DNA of 64,000 nucleotides from an uncultured Flavobacteriales bacterium (GTDB taxonomy: Bacteria > Bacteroidota > Bacteroidia > Flavobacteriales_D > Sanyastnellaceae), in NCBI GenBank assembly GCA_938082505.1, contig CALLLH010000003.1:62001-126000 (forward strand), written 5' to 3'. Under the pieces are notes generated by a model that was not told the DNA's origin, searched no databases, and saw only the letters and a list, made by a program, of their open reading frames with translations. The translations under genes were made by a program, and so were the position numbers. Below, piece by piece: positions 19,692-29,990 of this stretch (the stretch's first letter is position 1; every line of letters starts with the position of its first letter).

Positions 19692-20482
19692 TGCTGATCC
19701 TCGACCCGGGTGGTACCCGGCTGAAATTCGGGCAGTCGGAAGGGGGGGAGATCATCTCGGCCGGCAGCATCCCGTGGAATGCACTTTTGGACGCAGGCGG
19801 CTTTGATTGGTCGCGGGAACCTGCGCTGGAGGGGGGGTCGCCCGGGGACGACCACCATGCGGCGTGGATCATCGACCGACCTGCACCCCCCGCAGCGGGA
19901 AGTGATTGGCAGGCCCGTTTCCTGGCGGCTTCCAAAGGCAGGTTGACCCGCCTTGTTGCGCTTGACCTCACATCTGACCCCGGGTTTGAAATCGATTACG
20001 ACGGGGGATTCCCAGGAGCAGACCGCCTTGCGGCTGCGGTCGCCTGCCATCGGCGCGACCCGGAGGGCAGTTTCGTCATCATCGATGCGGGGACCTGCAT
20101 CACCGTCGATCTCCTCTCCCCGGGCAGATGGCGCGGTGGAGCCATTCTGCCCGGCATTGGATTGCAAGCCTCCGCGATGGCCAATGCAGGACTTCCCATC
20201 CTTTCGGCTGATGCACCGGGAATCTGGAATATTGACCCTGGGCCACACGGGGCCCTGGGCACCTCCACACAGGGGGCAATCAAGGCCGGAATCCCATGGG
20301 CGACGCGGCATTCAGTGGAATCCGTGGTCCGTGCATTCCTGGACATCGATCCGCGGGCAGAGGTGGTCATCACCGGTGGAGACGCCCCACATTTTGCTGG
20401 TTTGGGGGGATGGCGGACTTTCGCAGACCCAAATCTTGTTCTTCGCGGCGGAGCCCTGCTGCTGAACGAGCGATGCCCATGA
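19691..20482 (+). CDS. coaX: Type III pantothenate kinase
   Basis: MLILDPGGTRLKFG, VIIDAGTCITVDLL, GGAILPGIGLQ, VVITGGDA; start ATG overlaps the upstream TGA. Confidence 0.9.
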   Translation: MLILDPGGTRLKFGQSEGGEIISAGSIPWNALLDAGGFDWSREPALEGGSPGDDHHAAWIIDRPAPPAAGSDWQARFLAASKGRLTRLVALDLTSDPGFEIDYDGGFPGADRLAAAVACHRRDPEGSFVIIDAGTCITVDLLSPGRWRGGAILPGIGLQASAMANAGLPILSADAPGIWNIDPGPHGALGTSTQGAIKAGIPWATRHSVESVVRAFLDIDPRAEVVITGGDAPHFAGLGGWRTFADPNLVLRGGALLLNERCP

Positions 20483-21897
20483 CACGACCCACACGATTTT
20501 CAATGGCACAGACACTTGCGGCTTTCGCACTGTTCGCGCTGCTCTGCCACAATGTCTCGGCCCAATCGACCTACGCGCCATACTCCCGTTTTGGTCTCGG
20601 ACATCTCCAATCCGGGGCAAGCGTAGCCCAGATGGGCATGGGTCAGATGGGCGCCGCCTGGACGGACCGCAGCCACTTGAATACGGTCAACCCTGCGGCG
20701 GCGGCATTTCTCACCCGCACCACCTTCTCGGGGGGCTTCCACATCCGCTCGGAACGGATTTCGGAGGGGGATTCCACCGCCCAAGGCGAATTGGGTGGAC
20801 TGACCCAGATCGCTTTCGCCCTCAAACGGGCAGGCGGGAAATCGGCCTTCAGTTTCGGCCTGCAGCCCCGATCCCAGTCCGGCTATGACGTGTCACAAGT
20901 ATTGACAGATGATGTGGCGGATGAATACGAAATCCGCTATTCCGGTTCGGGAGGGCTGACCCAGGCCCATGCAGGCTATGCCCGTCGATGGGAATCCATG
21001 GCCTGGAGGAAGTTCGCGGATGACCAAGGGGTCGTCACGGACAGTGTACGGATCATCATGAGCGGCACCGGATTTGGCGCCCGCTTCGAACAGGTCTTCG
21101 GCGGCATGGTCAAGGCCCGGACCATCGACATCGCCAACCCCATCTTCGTCGACACCCGTGTCCAGACCAACGATGTGCACCGCAACGCCGGATTCACCAT
21201 GGGGCTTGTGCGCGAACAGCTTGTGTCGGCCTCCTTCGACAAGGACCGGAAACTGGTCAAGAGCGCTCTCCTGCGCCTCGGAGCAGTGGCCCGGCTGGGG
21301 CGTGGACATACTACGGAACGCTCCACGCGGTGGGCTTCCTGGCAGACCCTGTCCACAGGACCGTTGGAGGTGGATTCGGTCCATGCCACGGAGGAGACTT
21401 TCTCGATGCGTCTGCCCCTCGAGCTGATGCTCGGAATCGAATGGGAGGAGAATGCGCGCAGTGGCGCACGCTGGCGCCTTGGCGGCGAATGGCGGCAGGC
21501 ACGCTGGTCGACCGTGGACGGCGACCTGCTTGATCCCGGGGTCTCCTGGGTTGATGACCAAGGCATTTCATTGGGGATGTCCCTCACACCGCGCGGACTG
21601 GATGACGCCCGGAACATGTGGCAACGCTCGACCTACAATGTGGGTTATCGCAGCCAATCCGGTTATCTCCTGATCAACCAGGGGGGCATCGCCTCCACCA
21701 CATGGAGCGCCGGATGGTCGATTCCCATGCTGGGCTCACGGTCCGGTTCGAGCCTGAATACAGCCGTCATGTGGAATACCACATCGACAGGAGGAGAGGT
21801 CGGCGGCCTCACAGAAGATGGGCTGGGCTTCATGGTCGGCTTCTCGCTGCACCCCTTCTTCAAGAACCAGTGGTTGGTCCCGAGGCGGTACGATTGA
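20473..21897 (+). CDS. Outer-membrane beta-barrel protein
   Basis: Signal peptide ending NVSAQ, then STYAPYSRFGLGHLQSGASVAQMGMGQMGAAW, typical of the Bacteroidetes coaX-adjacent OMP. Confidence 0.8.
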   Translation: MPMTRPTRFSMAQTLAAFALFALLCHNVSAQSTYAPYSRFGLGHLQSGASVAQMGMGQMGAAWTDRSHLNTVNPAAAAFLTRTTFSGGFHIRSERISEGDSTAQGELGGLTQIAFALKRAGGKSAFSFGLQPRSQSGYDVSQVLTDDVADEYEIRYSGSGGLTQAHAGYARRWESMAWRKFADDQGVVTDSVRIIMSGTGFGARFEQVFGGMVKARTIDIANPIFVDTRVQTNDVHRNAGFTMGLVREQLVSASFDKDRKLVKSALLRLGAVARLGRGHTTERSTRWASWQTLSTGPLEVDSVHATEETFSMRLPLELMLGIEWEENARSGARWRLGGEWRQARWSTVDGDLLDPGVSWVDDQGISLGMSLTPRGLDDARNMWQRSTYNVGYRSQSGYLLINQGGIASTTWSAGWSIPMLGSRSGSSLNTAVMWNTTSTGGEVGGLTEDGLGFMVGFSLHPFFKNQWLVPRRYD

Positions 21898-22013
21898 TTC
21901 ATCCGTGCACCCTGCCCTGCGCAGTTGGGGTGCTTCCGCTATTTTTGCCCGCCCGGAGCGGTGCCGAACCTTTTGGCCCGGTCCTTGATTGAAGAGCTGC
22001 AATAAGCCGAAAA

Positions 22014-23405
22014 ATGATGACCCGCACTGCCCTCCTTACGCACAGCGTCGCCGCCTGCCTCCTGCTGGCCCTGGCCACACCCGCACTCTCCCAGGATGAC
22101 AGCAAATACGGTGAGACTCCCGAACAGCAGGCAGCCTGCAAGGAAAACCTGAGCCTGTACGAGACCTACTACAAGCAGAAGAATTACACGGATGCCTATC
22201 CTTTCTGGCAGCAGGCCTGCAGCGTTTGCCCGCCCAAGGTGTCCCAGAACATGTACATCAAGGGCATCAACCTGCTCAAGCGCCGCATGAAAGCCGCAGT
22301 AAAGGCCAAAGACAACACGGCAGCCCTGGCTTTGCGCGACAGCGTCTTCCAGTTTTACGACCTGCGGATTGAGCACTTCCCCTCCACTTCCAAGAAGCCC
22401 GACAACGGCTGTGAGGTCTTGGCGCGAAAGGCGATGGATTGGACCAGCCTGAACAAGCGCGATGCCCGTGCAGCCCGCCCCATGTTCGAAGAAGCAATTG
22501 CATGCCTCGAGGACAAAGCCGATGCCGCCGTCCTGAACGGATACTATGCCCTGCTCGTCGAGGCCCTGAACGAAGCAGACAGTGCGGAAGCCAAGGAAAC
22601 CGCCATTGGAGATCTGCTCAATGAATACCTCAGGCTCAGCGATTTCATCGAAGTCGGCCGCCAGCGCGAACTGGCTGCTGCAGACAGCTCCGCAGCCGAG
22701 AAGTACGCATCGACCCAGAAAAACCTCGACGAGATTTTCGTGCAGGTGGCCAATTGCGAGGACATGGTGCCGGTCCTCACCAAAAAACTGGAGGCCGCTC
22801 CGGAAGACGTCGACATCAAGAAGAAGACCTTGCGCCTGCTCAATGAGAAGGGCTGCACGGACAACGACATCTTCCTTCCGATTGCCGAGGCGGTCTATGC
22901 CGTTGACAAGAACGCCGATGCCGCCTATTCCATTGGCATCCAACTGTCCAAGAAAGGGGATTATGCCGCTGCCCTGCCCTACTTCGAGGAATCGGTCAAC
23001 CTCTGCGACGACTGTCCGAAACTGGCCCGTAACCTCATGAAGGCCGGTCAGGTGGCCAAGAATGCAGGTCAGGTGTCCAAATGCTTGAGCTATGCTCGAA
23101 AGGCCGCCAAGTCGGACCCCGGCAACGGCGAGCCCTATCTGCTGATCGGAGACGCCATCGCCTCCATGATCGGGTCATGCTCGGACAGCCCATTGCAGGG
23201 CCGCGAGGTCTACTGGTTGGCCGCAGATTACTATCAACGGGCCAAGACGGTGGACAGTGAGGTCGCCAGCAAGGCCAACACGAAGATTGCGCAGGTGAAG
23301 AAGCAGTATCCCTCGGTGGATGACCTGTTCACCTTCGGCATCGACGAGGGCAAGGAAATCACCGTGAAATGCTTCGGTGAGACCACGAAGGCGCGCAAGC
23401 CTTGA
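22014..23405 (+). CDS. Exported TPR-repeat protein
   Basis: 463 aa; signal peptide ending ALSQ; TPR-like repeats; TATTTTTG box at 21950-21957. Confidence 0.78.
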   Translation: MMTRTALLTHSVAACLLLALATPALSQDDSKYGETPEQQAACKENLSLYETYYKQKNYTDAYPFWQQACSVCPPKVSQNMYIKGINLLKRRMKAAVKAKDNTAALALRDSVFQFYDLRIEHFPSTSKKPDNGCEVLARKAMDWTSLNKRDARAARPMFEEAIACLEDKADAAVLNGYYALLVEALNEADSAEAKETAIGDLLNEYLRLSDFIEVGRQRELAAADSSAAEKYASTQKNLDEIFVQVANCEDMVPVLTKKLEAAPEDVDIKKKTLRLLNEKGCTDNDIFLPIAEAVYAVDKNADAAYSIGIQLSKKGDYAAALPYFEESVNLCDDCPKLARNLMKAGQVAKNAGQVSKCLSYARKAAKSDPGNGEPYLLIGDAIASMIGSCSDSPLQGREVYWLAADYYQRAKTVDSEVASKANTKIAQVKKQYPSVDDLFTFGIDEGKEITVKCFGETTKARKP

Positions 23406-23956
23406 AGTACCCTGCCCGGCTGATCTTCTGGATGCTGACCCTGGGCGGCTTGACAGGTTGCCGAAATGACCTGGGAACGGTCGCGGATTTCGAAACGTTG
23501 GGCGGTCCATCCCAAGTCTTGGAGGCCGCTGAGCTCGAGTACAGCAATGATGGCCGTCTAACCCACAGGTTGAGCGCTGCCCACATGACCCGGGCCGCGG
23601 AGGAGCCACCGGTTTGGGAGGTCAAGGGGGGATTCAGCCTGCAGGTCCTTTCTGATTCCGGAACGGTGGATGCCCAACTGACGGCTGACCGCGGCTCCTT
23701 CGAAGAGGAGACCCGGTTCCTCGAGGCCAGGGGCTCGGTCGTCCTGCGCGGCGCCCAGCGGGACACACTGCACACCGAATTGCTCTTCTGGAGTGCGGAC
23801 AGCGACCTGGTGCATACGCCGGCCGCGGTGGAAGTCAGAACCTCCGAAGGCACTCTGCGGGGTACCGGTCTTGAATCGGACGCCCGTTTCCAGCGCTACC
23901 GCATTCTCAAACCGACCGGTATCTTTCTCGTGGACACCACGGAAAACAAGCCATGA
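23402..23956 (+). CDS. lptC: LPS export periplasmic/lipoprotein component LptC
   Basis: Lipobox LTGC; ADFETLGGPSQVLEAAELEYSNDGRL...GTGLESDARFQRYRILKP. Confidence 0.82.
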   Translation: MKYPARLIFWMLTLGGLTGCRNDLGTVADFETLGGPSQVLEAAELEYSNDGRLTHRLSAAHMTRAAEEPPVWEVKGGFSLQVLSDSGTVDAQLTADRGSFEEETRFLEARGSVVLRGAQRDTLHTELLFWSADSDLVHTPAAVEVRTSEGTLRGTGLESDARFQRYRILKPTGIFLVDTTENKP

Positions 23957-24165
23957 ACAACCGCATCCACCTGATCGCTGAACGCATGTGGGGCGTCATT
24001 GCCCTCCTGGCCCTGCTGGCTGCCGTGTGGCACATTGTCACCGGAGGCTGGGAGTCCGGCAAATCCACCCTGATCTTTCCGGGCATCGCAGGGGCGTGGT
24101 ACATGACAAGGCGCGGATTGCGCCGACGGCTCGAGGGGGCCAAGCCGGAAGATGGCCTCGGATGA
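23953..24165 (+). CDS. Small membrane protein of unknown function
   Basis: 70 aa with TM segments MWGVIALLALLAAVWHIVTGG and STLIFPGIAGAWYM; 4-bp overlap with lptC. Confidence 0.65.
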   Translation: MNNRIHLIAERMWGVIALLALLAAVWHIVTGGWESGKSTLIFPGIAGAWYMTRRGLRRRLEGAKPEDGLG

Positions 24166-24219
24166 TCATCGATTGATGGTGCGCCTATTCCCCAATCCTT
24201 AAATTGGCTTCACCGCCCC

Positions 24220-25536
24220 ATGGACCCCGACCCTTCGTCATTCCTTCTGCTGATCGCCGCATTGGTGGCTTCGGCCTTCTTCTCTGGCATGGAGATCGCC
24301 TTTGTCTCCGCCAATCGATTGCAGGCCGAACTGGACAGAAACCAGGGCGGATGGGCGGGTCGACTCGTGGAATACCTCTTGCGCAAGCCCGAGCGCTTCA
24401 TCGCCTCCATGCTGGTGGGCAACAACCTCGCCCTCGTCATCTATGGACTCCAGTCCGGTGCGCTCATCGCACAGCAGCTGTTCGGTGTGCCCAATTGGGA
24501 ATCCGCGTCCAACCCCTTCGCCGCCCTTGCTGCCCAGACGGGCATCGCAACAGTCGTGGTGTTGGTCACCGCTGAATTCCTGCCCAAAAGCTTTTTCCAT
24601 GGAAATCCAAACCGCTGGCTGCGGTTTTTCTCCGTCCCCCTGGCCATCGTGTACACCCTGTTGTGGCCACTCGCCAAAGGGGTGCTGGCCTTGAGCCACT
24701 TGTTCCTCGGCAAACAACGGGATGATGGCAAGGTGGATCAGCTGGGGTCCGTCGACCTCGATGATTTCGTCCGCAACCTCAACCAAAGGCTTGTCCAGGA
24801 TGAGGAAACCACCTTGGACAACGAGTTGCAGATCCTGCAGAATGCCTTGGACTTTTCAAGCCTCAAGGCGCGCGATTGTCTGGTACCGCGCAATGAGATT
24901 GTCGCACTCGACGCTACCGCCACGCTTGAGGAACTCGACCGCTGTTTCGCGGATACGGGTTTGAGCAAGGTGGTCATCTACCGGAATTCGATCGACCACG
25001 TCATCGGTTACGTCCATTCCAAGGATCTGCTCCGCCGGTCCGCCGAGCGGCTGGAGCCCGCCATGGGCACGGAATTGGCCCGCTATCTGCATCCGACGAT
25101 CATCGTGCCGGAACCCATGGGCGCGCAGGACATCCTGACCGAGTTCATTCGCCGAAAGCGGCACCTCGCCGTCGTCGTGGACGAATACGGAGGGACTTCC
25201 GGAATCCTCACCATGGAGGACATTGTCGAGGAGCTCATCGGGGATATCGAGGATGAACACGACAGTGATGCCCTGGTTGAGATGGAAATCGGACAGGGCC
25301 ACTATCGCTTCAGTGCGAGACACGATGTGGACGACCTCAATGCGCGCTTTGACCTGAATCTGCCTGAAAACGAGGCTTACGAAACGCTTGGGGGGCTGGT
25401 TCTCCACCATACTGGGGAGATCCCCGGCGAAGGCGACCGCCTGGATTTGGAGGGATATGCCGTGCTGGTGACGCGCGTCGACGGGGCTCGGATTGTCCTG
25501 ATTGAAGTCTTGAGAAAAGAGCCCTCCGAGGGCTGA
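24220..25536 (+). CDS. Hemolysin/CorC (CNNM-like) family transporter with CBS domains
   Basis: ASAFFSGMEIAFVSANRLQAEL, VVVDEYGGTSGILTMEDIVEELIGDIEDEHD. Confidence 0.9.
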   Translation: MDPDPSSFLLLIAALVASAFFSGMEIAFVSANRLQAELDRNQGGWAGRLVEYLLRKPERFIASMLVGNNLALVIYGLQSGALIAQQLFGVPNWESASNPFAALAAQTGIATVVVLVTAEFLPKSFFHGNPNRWLRFFSVPLAIVYTLLWPLAKGVLALSHLFLGKQRDDGKVDQLGSVDLDDFVRNLNQRLVQDEETTLDNELQILQNALDFSSLKARDCLVPRNEIVALDATATLEELDRCFADTGLSKVVIYRNSIDHVIGYVHSKDLLRRSAERLEPAMGTELARYLHPTIIVPEPMGAQDILTEFIRRKRHLAVVVDEYGGTSGILTMEDIVEELIGDIEDEHDSDALVEMEIGQGHYRFSARHDVDDLNARFDLNLPENEAYETLGGLVLHHTGEIPGEGDRLDLEGYAVLVTRVDGARIVLIEVLRKEPSEG

Positions 25537-25557
25537 CGCTGTACAGCAGGCTCTATG

Positions 25558-25565
25558 TATCTTCG
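25558..25565 (+). promoter_or_regulatory. Candidate -7 box upstream of the PpiD/SurA-like gene
   Basis: TATCTTCG, 23 bp before the ATG; palindrome GCTGTACAGC at 25538-25547 just upstream. Confidence 0.4.
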
Positions 25566-25588
25566 CGAACCACAAAAATCCTGCCGCC

Positions 25589-27688
25589 ATGGGCATGATC
25601 GAAAGCATCCGCAACCGCCAAACCCTGCTCCTGACCGTAATCGGTCTGGGTATGCTGAGTTTCCTCGTCCCCTACGACGCCGTCATCGCCTTGTTCGGGA
25701 ACAACCCCGGCAGTCAGGCCGCGGGCTCAGTAAACGGGGCTGACATCTCCTTACTCGAATACCGCACCAAGGTGCAAGAGCGCAAGAACCTGTTCACCTA
25801 TACGGATGACAAGGCTGCCCAGAATGAGGTCTGGGGCGACATCCTCACTGAGCGCCTGTATGGCGACAACTTCGACAACCTCGGACTCTCGCTCACCAAG
25901 GATGAATTCGACGACATCCGTTACGGTGAGTATGTGTCCCCTTGGGTTTCCCGCACCTTCTACGGGGGGCAGGTGACCGAGGAACAGAAGCAGAACTGGA
26001 GGGAGACTTACATTAGGATGTTCTCTAATCCGACAGAGAAGCAGAAATATGTCGGTTATTCCCGCGTCATCGAACTCAAGCGGAAGCGGGAGAAATTCGA
26101 CGGACTCGTGAAGGCGGGACTGGCAGCGAACACCCTGGAAGGCAAGCGCGAATTCCTCAACAATGAGGAAAAGGTGAATTTCCGCTATGTGCTCAAGCGC
26201 TACACCGCCATTCCCGACGCGGACGTTGAAGTCAGCGACGCCGAAGTCAAATCGTACTACCGGGAGCACAGGGACGACCTCCAATACGCCCAGAAGGCAG
26301 GCCGTGACATCGAGTACATCCGGATTCTTTTGGCGGCCAGCTATGAGGACCGCAAGCAATCCGAGGTCCAGTTCGAGCAGTACAGGGACGAATGGGCTGG
26401 AGCGGAAAATGACAGTGTATTCCTCGCGGCCAATGGCCTTTCGGCCGAAACCAATGTCTTCGAGATTATCGGCCCTGCCTTGGACAAGGAAAGCCAAGCC
26501 GGAAAACTTGAGGCCGCATCGGTCGGTGAGGTGGTGGGTCCCTATTTCGAAGGGGAGTCCATCCGACTCGATAAGGTGATTTCAAAGGCAGCCGTAGCGG
26601 ACAGCACCGTCAAGTGCCGCCACATCCTCCTCAAGGCGGACGACATCAACGATGAGGCCCAGCTTGCCGCCCTCGAGGCCCGCGCCGACTCGCTCAAGCG
26701 CCGTCTTCGGGCGGGAGACGCATTCGCTGACCTGGTGAACAAGCACAGCGCCGATCCCGGTTCGAAAGCCACGGGTGGTGAATATGAATTCAGGCGCGGC
26801 AGCATGGTGAAGCCGTTCGAGGACTTCTGTTTCGACAACCGCGTCGGCACCATCGGGACGGCCAAGACGAACTACGGCCTGCACCTCATCGAATTGCTCG
26901 ACCAGCAGTGGACTTCTGACGCCGTCACGGTGCAGCGTGTGGAGCGCATTGTGCCGATCTCGGATGCCACCGCCATGGAAGTAAGGGAGACCGCAATGAA
27001 TTTCGCCATGGATTATGGCGACGTTGCTTCGTTCCGCAATGCGGCCGACACCATGGGCATTGCCATCGTTGAGGCCCGCGACGTAAAGCCCGGTGCGGAG
27101 GCCATCACGGGCATGTCTCAGGCAGCCGAAGTGGTCGGATGGGCCTACAGGGCTGAAACCGGGGATGTCTCCAATCCCTTCAAGATTGACGGAAATTACG
27201 TCCTGGCCTGTCTCGTGAAAATCAAGGAGGCGGGTACGCCCCCCTTCGAGAATGTGGAGGACGCCATGCGCGCAGGGGCCATCAAGGAAAAGAAGGCCGA
27301 GAAGTATCTGGAACTCATGCGCGGCAGCAACCTTGAGGAAATCGCAGAACAAGCTGAAGACCTCGTGAGAACGGCCAACTCAATCAACCTGAAGACCCCC
27401 AGCATCAGCGGAGCGGGCAGTGCTCCCGAACCCGATGTGGTCGGTGCTGCACTTTCGCTTCCCCTCAATGTCATCAGTGATCCCATCAAGGGCAACAACG
27501 GTGTCTGGGTCATCGCACCCATCACCCGGAATCCGGTGGAGGCCAGTGGCACGTTTGCCACTGAGGTCAAGAGCCTCAATGACCGGACTTATTTCCGGAA
27601 CCTGCCGGTGAGCAGCGGAGCCCCCATCCGTCTGTCCAACGCCATTCAGGAAAAAGCGGATGTGGAAGACCTCCGACAGGGAGGCTGA
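25589..27688 (+). CDS. PpiD/SurA-type periplasmic peptidylprolyl isomerase
   Basis: 699 aa; N-terminal TM, SurA-like N-domain, parvulin domain (KCRHILLKADD...GDAFADLVNKHSADPGSKATGGEYEFRRG). Confidence 0.9.
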   Translation: MGMIESIRNRQTLLLTVIGLGMLSFLVPYDAVIALFGNNPGSQAAGSVNGADISLLEYRTKVQERKNLFTYTDDKAAQNEVWGDILTERLYGDNFDNLGLSLTKDEFDDIRYGEYVSPWVSRTFYGGQVTEEQKQNWRETYIRMFSNPTEKQKYVGYSRVIELKRKREKFDGLVKAGLAANTLEGKREFLNNEEKVNFRYVLKRYTAIPDADVEVSDAEVKSYYREHRDDLQYAQKAGRDIEYIRILLAASYEDRKQSEVQFEQYRDEWAGAENDSVFLAANGLSAETNVFEIIGPALDKESQAGKLEAASVGEVVGPYFEGESIRLDKVISKAAVADSTVKCRHILLKADDINDEAQLAALEARADSLKRRLRAGDAFADLVNKHSADPGSKATGGEYEFRRGSMVKPFEDFCFDNRVGTIGTAKTNYGLHLIELLDQQWTSDAVTVQRVERIVPISDATAMEVRETAMNFAMDYGDVASFRNAADTMGIAIVEARDVKPGAEAITGMSQAAEVVGWAYRAETGDVSNPFKIDGNYVLACLVKIKEAGTPPFENVEDAMRAGAIKEKKAEKYLELMRGSNLEEIAEQAEDLVRTANSINLKTPSISGAGSAPEPDVVGAALSLPLNVISDPIKGNNGVWVIAPITRNPVEASGTFATEVKSLNDRTYFRNLPVSSGAPIRLSNAIQEKADVEDLRQGG

Positions 27689-27716
27689 AGTTCAAACTTT
27701 CCCCGCAGGACTTGAG

Positions 27717-27764
27717 GACGCCTGCCTGTTGAAGCGATCAATGACGCTCCAACAGGCAGGCGTC
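27717..27764. terminator. Perfect 15-bp stem-loop between convergent ppiD-like gene and queA, overlapping the queA 3' end
   Basis: gacgcctgcctgttg (27717-27731) and caacaggcaggcgtc (27750-27764); loop holds the queA stop. No T-tract. Confidence 0.6.
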
Positions 27765-28895
27765 TCCGTAACTGAGGAAGCGGTATTCGCGGTCCACTGC
27801 GTGGGCATAGGCTTCTCGCCAGCGGGGACCGACCATGGCCTCGACGATGCACAGCAGGGTGCTGTTCGGCATGTGGAAATTGGTGAGAAGGCGCGAGGCG
27901 GATCGCACCCGGTATCCCGGCACCACCATCAGGTGCGTGACGAATTCCACGGAAGCCGTGTGCCCGATCTTCTCCCTGAGCCAACCCATGGCATCAGGAA
28001 AGCTTCCGAAAGCATCGGACACCTCTCGATGCACCCACTGTGCGATGTGATGTTCGGGACCAGTACCCGTCTCCCGCCACCGGCACGCCAACCAATAGAG
28101 GCTTTCCAGCGTCCGCAGTGTGGTGGTGCCCACCGCCGTCAATTCCCTGACCTCGGCCAACATTTCCAGTCCTTCCGCCGACACGATACACCGCTCGCCG
28201 TGCATGACATGGGTGCCGACGTCTCCGGTCAAAGGCTTGAAGGTGCCTACCCCGACATGCAATGTCACCTTGCCCAACCCGGTACCCCGCTCCCTGAGGT
28301 CAGCCAACATATCCGTGGTGAGGTGCAGCCCGGCCGTCGGCGCGGCCACACTGCCCGGCAGCCTGGCAAATACGGTCTGGTAACGCTCGGCATCCTCCGC
28401 CAGCGCCTCGCGCCTCATGTACGGGGGCAACGGAATGCGGCCAAGCCGGTCCAGTACACTGCCGAAATCCTCATCTCCCTGCCAACTGAGGCGCAGGCCA
28501 CTTCCTTCGCGCTCGACCGTCAGCGCCACACCGCTGTCCGGTACGGACAATGCCCCGGCCTTCCACTTTTTCGCGCCGCCTACCATGGCGTTCCACACCA
28601 CGGGGGAACCCGAGGACAACGCCTTTTCCACAGGCATTTCCGAGGGCTCGAGCAGCAGCAATTCGAGCACACCCCCCGTGGGCTTCACCGCCATCAGACG
28701 GGCGTGAAGCACCCGTGTCTCGTTGACCCACAGCGTGCCGAGATCGGGCAACAAAGCGGGCAGATCAGTGACCGCGCGGTCATGCCATGCCCCGTCCCGG
28801 CCCACATGAAGCAACCTGGCCTCCTCACGCCGGACTGGAGGATGCTTTGCGATCAGCGCCTCGGGCAGTTTGTAATTGAAATCCATGCCGGTCAC
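27738..28895 (-). CDS. queA: tRNA preQ1(34) S-adenosylmethionine ribosyltransferase-isomerase
   Basis: FNYKLPEALIAKHP, PTAGLHLT, HVGVGTF, NFHMPNSTLL. Confidence 0.94.
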   Translation of the reverse strand: MTGMDFNYKLPEALIAKHPPVRREEARLLHVGRDGAWHDRAVTDLPALLPDLGTLWVNETRVLHARLMAVKPTGGVLELLLLEPSEMPVEKALSSGSPVVWNAMVGGAKKWKAGALSVPDSGVALTVEREGSGLRLSWQGDEDFGSVLDRLGRIPLPPYMRREALAEDAERYQTVFARLPGSVAAPTAGLHLTTDMLADLRERGTGLGKVTLHVGVGTFKPLTGDVGTHVMHGERCIVSAEGLEMLAEVRELTAVGTTTLRTLESLYWLACRWRETGTGPEHHIAQWVHREVSDAFGSFPDAMGWLREKIGHTASVEFVTHLMVVPGYRVRSASRLLTNFHMPNSTLLCIVEAMVGPRWREAYAHAVDREYRFLSYGDACLLERH

Positions 28896-28947
28896 CGTTC
28901 ATAAACGAACCTCCGGTGCAATCTACATCCTGTGCATATTTGTAGGG

Positions 28948-29904
28948 ATGGTCAGGGACGTTCACTGCATCATCGGCGCCTCAGGTCAACTGGGCACCGA
29001 GTTGGCACTTGGCCTCAAGCGGGCCGGTGAGCAATTGGTGCTCATGGACATCAAGCAACCGGTGTATCCGGAACTGCTGGATTTGCCGTTCGAAATGATC
29101 GACGTGTGCGAGCGCGGTGGACTGGCCGATCGGTTGGGCGCGCATCGGGTCACCCACGTCTACCACTTGGCAGCCGCATTGAGTGCCCGTGGCGAACAGG
29201 ACCCCCAATGGGCCTGGAACCTCAACATGAAAGGGCTCCTGAATGTGCTGGACATCGCCCACGCGATGCCGGGCATACGACAGGTCTTTTGGCCGAGCTC
29301 CATCGCCGTCTTCGGACCCGGGTCCGGACCCATTGCGGCCCAATCCGGACATCGCTTGCCCGCAACGGTATACGGGATCAGCAAAAATGTGGGGGAGCAT
29401 TGGTGTGCTTGGTACCACCAGAACAGGAATGTGGACGTAAGAAGCGTCCGTTACCCCGGACTTGTCGGTTCGTTGGCGCCTCCGGGCGGGGGGACGACCG
29501 ACTACGCCGTTGAAGTCTTCGACCACATCGGCGAGGGCCTGCCCTATCGGTGTTTTCTTGAAGCGGGGGAGGTTCTGCCCATGATGCACATGGGTGATGC
29601 GGTCGAAGCGGCATTGGGCCTCATGGCCGCTCCGCGTTCCGCGCTGCGGTGTGCGGAGGCTTACAACATTCAGGCCATGTCATTCAGTCCGGAGGAACTG
29701 TTCCTCGAAATCCGGCGCCATGCTCCTGATTTCGCCTTCGAGTGCATCCCTGATTTCCGACAGGACATTGCTGCGGGCTGGCCCGATGGTTTGGAAGACT
29801 CCATGGCGCGTGCGGATTGGGGATGGGCCCCCAAGGTGGATTTGCCCGCCCTCGTCGCCTCCATGATGGAGGCGCGCCTCAGCAGGCTGCCACTCAACGC
29901 CTGA
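28948..29904 (+). CDS. NAD-dependent epimerase/dehydratase (short-chain L-threonine dehydrogenase-like)
   Basis: CIIGASGQLGTELALGL, HVYHLAAALSARGEQDP, FWPSSIAVFGP, TVYGISKNVGEHW; ATG at 28948. Confidence 0.85.
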   Translation: MVRDVHCIIGASGQLGTELALGLKRAGEQLVLMDIKQPVYPELLDLPFEMIDVCERGGLADRLGAHRVTHVYHLAAALSARGEQDPQWAWNLNMKGLLNVLDIAHAMPGIRQVFWPSSIAVFGPGSGPIAAQSGHRLPATVYGISKNVGEHWCAWYHQNRNVDVRSVRYPGLVGSLAPPGGGTTDYAVEVFDHIGEGLPYRCFLEAGEVLPMMHMGDAVEAALGLMAAPRSALRCAEAYNIQAMSFSPEELFLEIRRHAPDFAFECIPDFRQDIAAGWPDGLEDSMARADWGWAPKVDLPALVASMMEARLSRLPLNA

Positions 29905-29990
29905 TTCCCCTTTTTCTGGAAAAATTCCGTGGGGCCGAAACCTTCGGATGGGCACTGGCGTATTGAGGAGCGTCCCAAGAGAACGCACCC

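Noticed and set aside
17799-25536. Duplication of the CorC/CBS protein (gldE part and 24220-25536) as a recent repeat
   Set aside because: The two share family motifs but differ clearly in sequence; they are known separate paralogues in Bacteroidetes, not a recent duplication.
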